DNA of 64,000 nucleotides from Streptomyces fructofermentans (GTDB lineage Bacteria; Actinomycetota; Actinomycetes; Streptomycetales; Streptomycetaceae). Below, in pieces: positions 60,885 to 64,000 of the stretch. Both the position numbers and the translations under genes were made by a program. Under the pieces are notes generated by a model that worked only from the letters and a program-made list of their open reading frames with translations, did not search any database and was not told the origin of the DNA. The stretch spans positions 1-64,000 of the forward strand of contig NZ_BMWD01000035.1 of assembly GCF_014651055.1 (NCBI RefSeq), written 5' to 3'. How positions within the stretch are numbered: position 1 is the stretch's first letter; the number at the start of each line of letters is the position of its first letter.

Positions 60885-61334
60885 CTAGCAGTAGTTCGTG
60901 TTGTTGAACCGCGCGAACTCGGCGCGGGTCTGCGGACCGGCGACCCCGTCGATGCCGACGCCCAGCCAGTTCTGCAGGGCCTTGATCGTGCCGGTGCCGA
61001 CGACGCCGTCCACGACGAGCCTGCCGCCGACGTACTCGCCGTAGTAGTTGAAGAACCGCTGGGCGGCCTTCCAGCTGTTGGTGCCCAGTTGGCCGTCGAT
61101 CGTGCCGGGGTCGAAACCCCACCCGTCGAGCCAGCACTGCCAGTGCTTGGCCTGGGTCGTGCTCAGGCCGAGGTTGTTCACCACGAGCACGGAGGCACCC
61201 CCCGTGCCGGACGCCGGTGCGGCCGCCGGCCGGGGCGCGGCGAGGGCGGCACTCGCTCCCGCCGTGCTCCCCGCGGCGATCACGGCGGTGGCCGCGATGC
61301 CGACGAGGGTCCTCCTTACGACGTTCGATCGCAT
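60885..61334 (-). CDS. small secreted peptidoglycan-binding-domain protein
   Basis: This 149-residue exported protein has a signal peptide (RRTLVGIAATAVIAAGSTAGASAALA, cleavage near 33). One PG_binding_1-like domain follows, in two half-repeats: WLDGWGFDPGTIDGQLGTNSW (about 68-88) and LQNWLGVGIDGVAGPQTR (about 118-135). The DGxxGxxT-like turns are those of the wall-binding fold. No catalytic domain is attached, so it probably decorates or modulates the cell wall. A GAAGGG site lies nine bases before the ATG. It is followed on the same strand by nothing within the gap, and the second similar gene starts 116 bases upstream, so this may be a duplicated pair. Confidence 0.86.
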   Translation of the reverse strand: MRSNVVRRTLVGIAATAVIAAGSTAGASAALAAPRPAAAPASGTGGASVLVVNNLGLSTTQAKHWQCWLDGWGFDPGTIDGQLGTNSWKAAQRFFNYYGEYVGGRLVVDGVVGTGTIKALQNWLGVGIDGVAGPQTRAEFARFNNTNYC

Positions 61335-61450
61335 TCTTCTCACCCTTCGGGTCGTGGGTCGGCACCGGCCGGTGCGGGTGCCGAGGTGGCTGTACGGGGG
61401 CGTCCGGGCCGGGCCACGGGCCACGGACGCCGGTCGGCGCGCGGGCCGCG

Positions 61451-61798
61451 TCAGTCGAGGCAGCGCCAGGTCCGGGTGCCGATGATGCCGTCGTCGTCGA
61501 TGAGGCACTCGCGCTGTACCGCGACGGTCGCGTTGTAGGTCTGCCTGCCGAAGACGCCGTCGATCGCGACCGGGTGGCCCCACTTCCCGAGCTTGCACTG
61601 CGCGTGGCGCACGGCGTTGCCGGTGCTGCCCCACCGGAGGGTGGGGTGGTTCTGGCTCCAGCCTTCGGAGCAGTAGTCCGCCGCGACCGCGGCCGGGGCG
61701 GCCGTGGCGGCCCGGGCGGCGCCCTGGGTCGCCGCCGAACCGAGTGCCGCCAGCGACAGGGCGCAGAGCGCGACGGCTGCTTTCCGGGTGATGGTCAT
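61451..61798 (-). CDS. small secreted peptidoglycan-binding-domain protein
   Basis: This 115-residue protein has an export signal (MTITRKAAVALCALSLAALGSAAT, cleavage near ARAA) followed by one half of a PG_binding_1-type domain. That half contains CSEGWSQNHPTLRWGSTGNA, the turn KWGHPVAIDGVFGRQTYNA (about 70-88) and DDDGIIGTRTWRCLD at the end. Four cysteines after the signal peptide could pair. No enzymatic domain is present, so it probably binds the wall. An AGGAGAAG ribosome-binding site precedes the ATG by five bases. It sits directly upstream of the similar 149-residue gene on the same strand, with 116 bases between, so a shared transcript is likely. Confidence 0.83.
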   Translation of the reverse strand: MTITRKAAVALCALSLAALGSAATQGAARAATAAPAAVAADYCSEGWSQNHPTLRWGSTGNAVRHAQCKLGKWGHPVAIDGVFGRQTYNATVAVQRECLIDDDGIIGTRTWRCLD

Positions 61799-62283
61799 GT
61801 TCTTCTCCTGGGAGGTGTCGTGACACGGACGTGGGGCGGCGGTGCCGCTGCGCCGGTGAGGGGCGCCGGACCGGGCGCGGGTCGGACACCAGCACCGGGC
61901 GGACGCTCCCGCGGGCACGGAGTCGCCGTCTCGGGCGGACCTCAGCGGGCGGCGCCCGCCGCGAGCGACGTGACGGCGAACCTGCTGATGCGCATGGGTG
62001 GTCCCCCTGTGGTCGGTGGTTGTGTACGGGGAGCGGCCGGCCGTGCGCCCGGTGCCCGGGCGACGCGCCCCCGCCACCGCTCCCCTGCGGAACCGGATCA
62101 CGCGGGCCGGTGGCTGTCCGGCACCCCGTGGACCCACAACGTACGAGCCGCCGTGCGCCACCCGCGTCCCGCGCCGGGTTGAACTCCCGCGCAGACCAAC
62201 GGGGTAGCCGCGCGGTTCCTGCAACTTCCGCGGTACCGCGCAAGGTTGACGTCCTCCGCCTGCACCGGCGCTACGCTGCCGCG
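61799..62283. other. divergent interval (485 bases)
   Basis: This gap between the peptidoglycan-binding genes (minus) and the histidine kinase gene (plus) contains the 17-codon frame. Near the right end it holds a promoter-like TTGACG (62246-62251) and TACGCT (62272-62277). The TACGCT hexamer ends six bases before the kinase ATG, as in leaderless transcripts, but the 20-base spacing is long. Nothing else is recognisable. Confidence 0.55.
61942..61995 (-). CDS. possible 17-residue peptide ORF upstream of the wall-binding genes
   Basis: A 17-codon frame (MRISRFAVTSLAAGAAR) is preceded by an AGGGGG about eight bases upstream. The sequence looks like the start of a signal peptide that stops early. 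It lies 143 bases upstream of the 115-residue gene on the same strand. It could be a leader peptide, a remnant or chance. I report it only because of its position and start signal. Confidence 0.3.
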   Translation of the reverse strand: MRISRFAVTSLAAGAAR

Positions 62284-63435
62284 ATGCGGATCCCTCCCCT
62301 CGCCGTCGACACGCTGATCGTGACGGCGCTGACCGGCGTGGCCGTGCTGCTGGGGCCGGAGGCCGCACGCCAGGGACAGCATCCGCTCGACGCCACGGCC
62401 TACGCGCTGGTCGTCCTGGTCCACCTGCCGCTCGTGTTCCGCGTCCGGGCGCCCGTGGCGGTCGGATGTCTCGTGCACGCGACCTGGCTGGTGTACATCA
62501 CGGCCGGCTACTGGCCGGTGGTGTGCAGCTTCGGGCCGATGCTCGCCGTCTACACGGTGGCCTCCCTGCGGCCCTCGTCGGTCTCGGTGCCGTGCGCCGC
62601 CCTGATGGGCGGGGTGTGGATCTACGCGGGCGCGGTGAACCAGACCGACTCCTGGCCGTCCGTGATCGGGCAGGCCGTCGTCTACCCGGCGGTGCTGTGG
62701 CGGTTCGGTGTCGCCGCCCGCCGCTCGGCGGAGCTGACCCGCCAACTCCGCCGGGAGCAGGCGGAACGGGCCAGGCGCGCGGTGGCGGAGGAACGCGGTC
62801 GCATCGCCCGCGAACTGCACGACGTGGTCGCCCACCACATGTCCGTGATCTCCGTGCAGACGGGTCTCGCCCGGTTCGTGTTCGACACCGACCGTCGGAC
62901 CGCGCGTACCGCTCTCGACACCATCGACGCCACCGGCAGGGAGGCACTGGACGAACTGCGCCGCATGCTCGTGGTGCTGCGCTCGGCCGACGACGGCGCC
63001 CCGGCCGACCCGATGCCCGGTCTCGCCGGGCTCCAGGAGATGACGGAACGCGTCCGCGCCGGCGGTGTCCCCGTGGAACTGACCGTCGAGGGAGTCCCGC
63101 GCCCACTCGCCCCCGGGGTCGACCTGTGCGCCTACCGGGTGGTGCAGGAAGCCCTCACGAACGTCCTGAAGCACGCGCCCGGAGCGAGCGCGGAGGTGCG
63201 CCTGGGGTACGAGCCCCACCAGGTGACCGTTTCGGTCACGGACGACGGAGAGGGGGTGATTCAGGACAGAGTACGGACCGACGGCGGGCTCGGCTTGATT
63301 GGCATGCGTGAGCGGGCCAAGCTCTACGGCGGGCGGATCAGCATCGGCCCGCGGGACCGAGGCGGCTTCGCCGTGCGGCTGACCCTGCCGACCTCCGCGC
63401 GGGCCGCCGTGCAGGGGGACGACATCACCACATGA
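62284..63435 (+). CDS. NarL-system sensor histidine kinase
   Basis: This 383-residue sensor kinase of the HisKA_3 family has about four N-terminal membrane helices (within 10-150) that replace a periplasmic sensor loop. The H box is RIARELHDVVAHHM with the phosphoacceptor His179. The ATPase has the N box VVQEALTNVLKHAPG and the G box GGLGLIGMRERAKLYGG. It autophosphorylates and passes phosphate to the downstream response regulator. The ATG has no ribosome-binding site, and the hexamers TTGACG and TACGCT just upstream suggest a leaderless message. Its stop overlaps the regulator start by four bases (ATGA). The signal is unknown. Confidence 0.92.
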   Translation: MRIPPLAVDTLIVTALTGVAVLLGPEAARQGQHPLDATAYALVVLVHLPLVFRVRAPVAVGCLVHATWLVYITAGYWPVVCSFGPMLAVYTVASLRPSSVSVPCAALMGGVWIYAGAVNQTDSWPSVIGQAVVYPAVLWRFGVAARRSAELTRQLRREQAERARRAVAEERGRIARELHDVVAHHMSVISVQTGLARFVFDTDRRTARTALDTIDATGREALDELRRMLVVLRSADDGAPADPMPGLAGLQEMTERVRAGGVPVELTVEGVPRPLAPGVDLCAYRVVQEALTNVLKHAPGASAEVRLGYEPHQVTVSVTDDGEGVIQDRVRTDGGLGLIGMRERAKLYGGRISIGPRDRGGFAVRLTLPTSARAAVQGDDITT

Positions 63436-64000
63436 CCAGAGTGCTCGTCGCCGACGACCAGTTCCTCATCCGGGCCGGCCTGGTGGGTCTGCTGCGCGCC
63501 GCACCCGGGATCGAGGTGGTCGGCGAGGCCGGCGACGGCGCGGAAGCGGTGGCGCTGGCCGCCGAGACCCTGCCCGAGGTGATCCTGATGGACATCCGCA
63601 TGCCCGGCGTGAACGGCATCGAGGCCACCGAGCGCATCCTCGCCCAGGCCGCCGACCCGCCGCCCCGCGTCCTGGTGCTGACCACGTTCGACCTCGACGA
63701 GTACGTGTACGGGGCTCTGCGTGCCGGAGCCTCCGGGTTCCTGCTCAAGGACTCCGGTCCGGAACGGCTGCTGGCCGCGGTGGCCGCGGTCGGCGGCGGC
63801 GACGCTCTCTTCGCGCCCAGCGTCACGCTCCGCCTGGTGGAGGCGTACGCCCGGCAGGGCACCGGCGAACATCCCACGGAACTGGCCGCGTTGACGTCCC
63901 GCGAGGTCGAGGTCCTGAAGCTGATCGCACGCGGGCTGTCCAACCTGGACATCGCCGACCGCCTCTACATCAGCGAGGCGACGGTCAAGACCCATCTGAA
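63432..64000 (+). CDS. NarL/LuxR-family response regulator (partial, runs off right edge)
   Basis: The visible 189 codons hold a receiver domain (about 1-120) with the phosphorylation aspartate Asp54 in VILMDIRMPG and the switch Thr in VLTTFD, then a linker. A LuxR-type DNA-binding domain begins at LTSREVEVLKLIARGLSNLD and reaches ISEATVKTHL, where the window ends. About 20-30 residues are missing. It is the output partner of the upstream kinase, with the genes overlapping by four bases, and it would bind its own and other promoters. Confidence 0.95.
   Translation, partial: MTRVLVADDQFLIRAGLVGLLRAAPGIEVVGEAGDGAEAVALAAETLPEVILMDIRMPGVNGIEATERILAQAADPPPRVLVLTTFDLDEYVYGALRAGASGFLLKDSGPERLLAAVAAVGGGDALFAPSVTLRLVEAYARQGTGEHPTELAALTSREVEVLKLIARGLSNLDIADRLYISEATVKTHL

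Overview
This is a high-GC, gene-dense stretch of an actinomycete chromosome, almost certainly Streptomyces. The evidence is the strong third-position GC bias, frequent GTG starts, ATGA/GTGA/TGATG gene overlaps, DmdR/IdeR-type iron boxes, a SigB/SigF-type sigma factor with fused SpoIIE/RsbW-type regulators, several Streptomyces-type small proteins, and one rare TTA codon in the whole window (13006-13008). I saw no tRNA, rRNA, insertion sequence, phage gene or CRISPR array.

Layout. 1-6.7 kb: housekeeping and accessory genes, namely a GNAT acetyltransferase, a small membrane-anchored basic protein followed by two back-to-back hairpins, a PPK2 polyphosphate kinase, and a minus-strand operon of a lipoprotein, an unknown Pro/Glu-rich protein and an M56-type membrane metallopeptidase. 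6.7-12.4 kb: a PPOX-type flavoprotein and an iron-acquisition unit, with a siderophore-interacting reductase divergent from an ABC importer (ATPase, lipoprotein, fused double permease). Two iron boxes sit between the divergent genes. 13.0-15.4 kb: a secreted PA14/beta-propeller/ricin-B protein with a TTA codon at position 6. 15.9-30.8 kb: a biosynthetic locus made of one 4358-residue PKS-NRPS and a GMC oxidoreductase.

The megasynthase is the most interesting item. Its order is acyl-adenylate ligase, ACP, KS, AT, KR, ACP, C, A, PCP, C, and then a C-terminal domain that resembles the stand-alone cyanobacterial long-chain acyl-ACP reductase (AAR), including the cysteine that is catalytic in AAR. 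It is not the usual short-chain-dehydrogenase-type terminal reductase or a thioesterase. The simplest reading is that a fatty acid is activated, extended once to a beta-hydroxy acyl chain, joined to one amino acid and released reductively as an aldehyde. The neighbouring flavoenzyme may then adjust the oxidation state.

31-39 kb: small membrane and cytosolic proteins (DUF4328-like, ATP-grasp, DUF6325-like, SHOCT), a secreted lamin-tail protein, a DUF2254 membrane protein and a GH15 glycosidase. 39.2-46.9 kb: an all-minus-strand block that looks like sugar oxidation plus respiration: cytochrome bd oxidase (cydAB), a short-chain dehydrogenase, a GMC oxidoreductase, a cyclase-family hydrolase and a gluconokinase fused to an aldose-1-epimerase.

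47.4-64 kb: a signalling region. It has two very large SpoIIE-type phosphatase proteins, one of which also carries histidine kinase, receiver and RsbW-like modules and overlaps a STAS antagonist gene. It also has a transmembrane pseudokinase, a SigB/SigF-family sigma factor with a good match to its own class of promoter, an RsbW-like ATPase, two small secreted peptidoglycan-binding proteins, and a NarL-type two-component pair cut by the right edge. Together these suggest a partner-switching stress network, but the specific pairings are inferred from position only.
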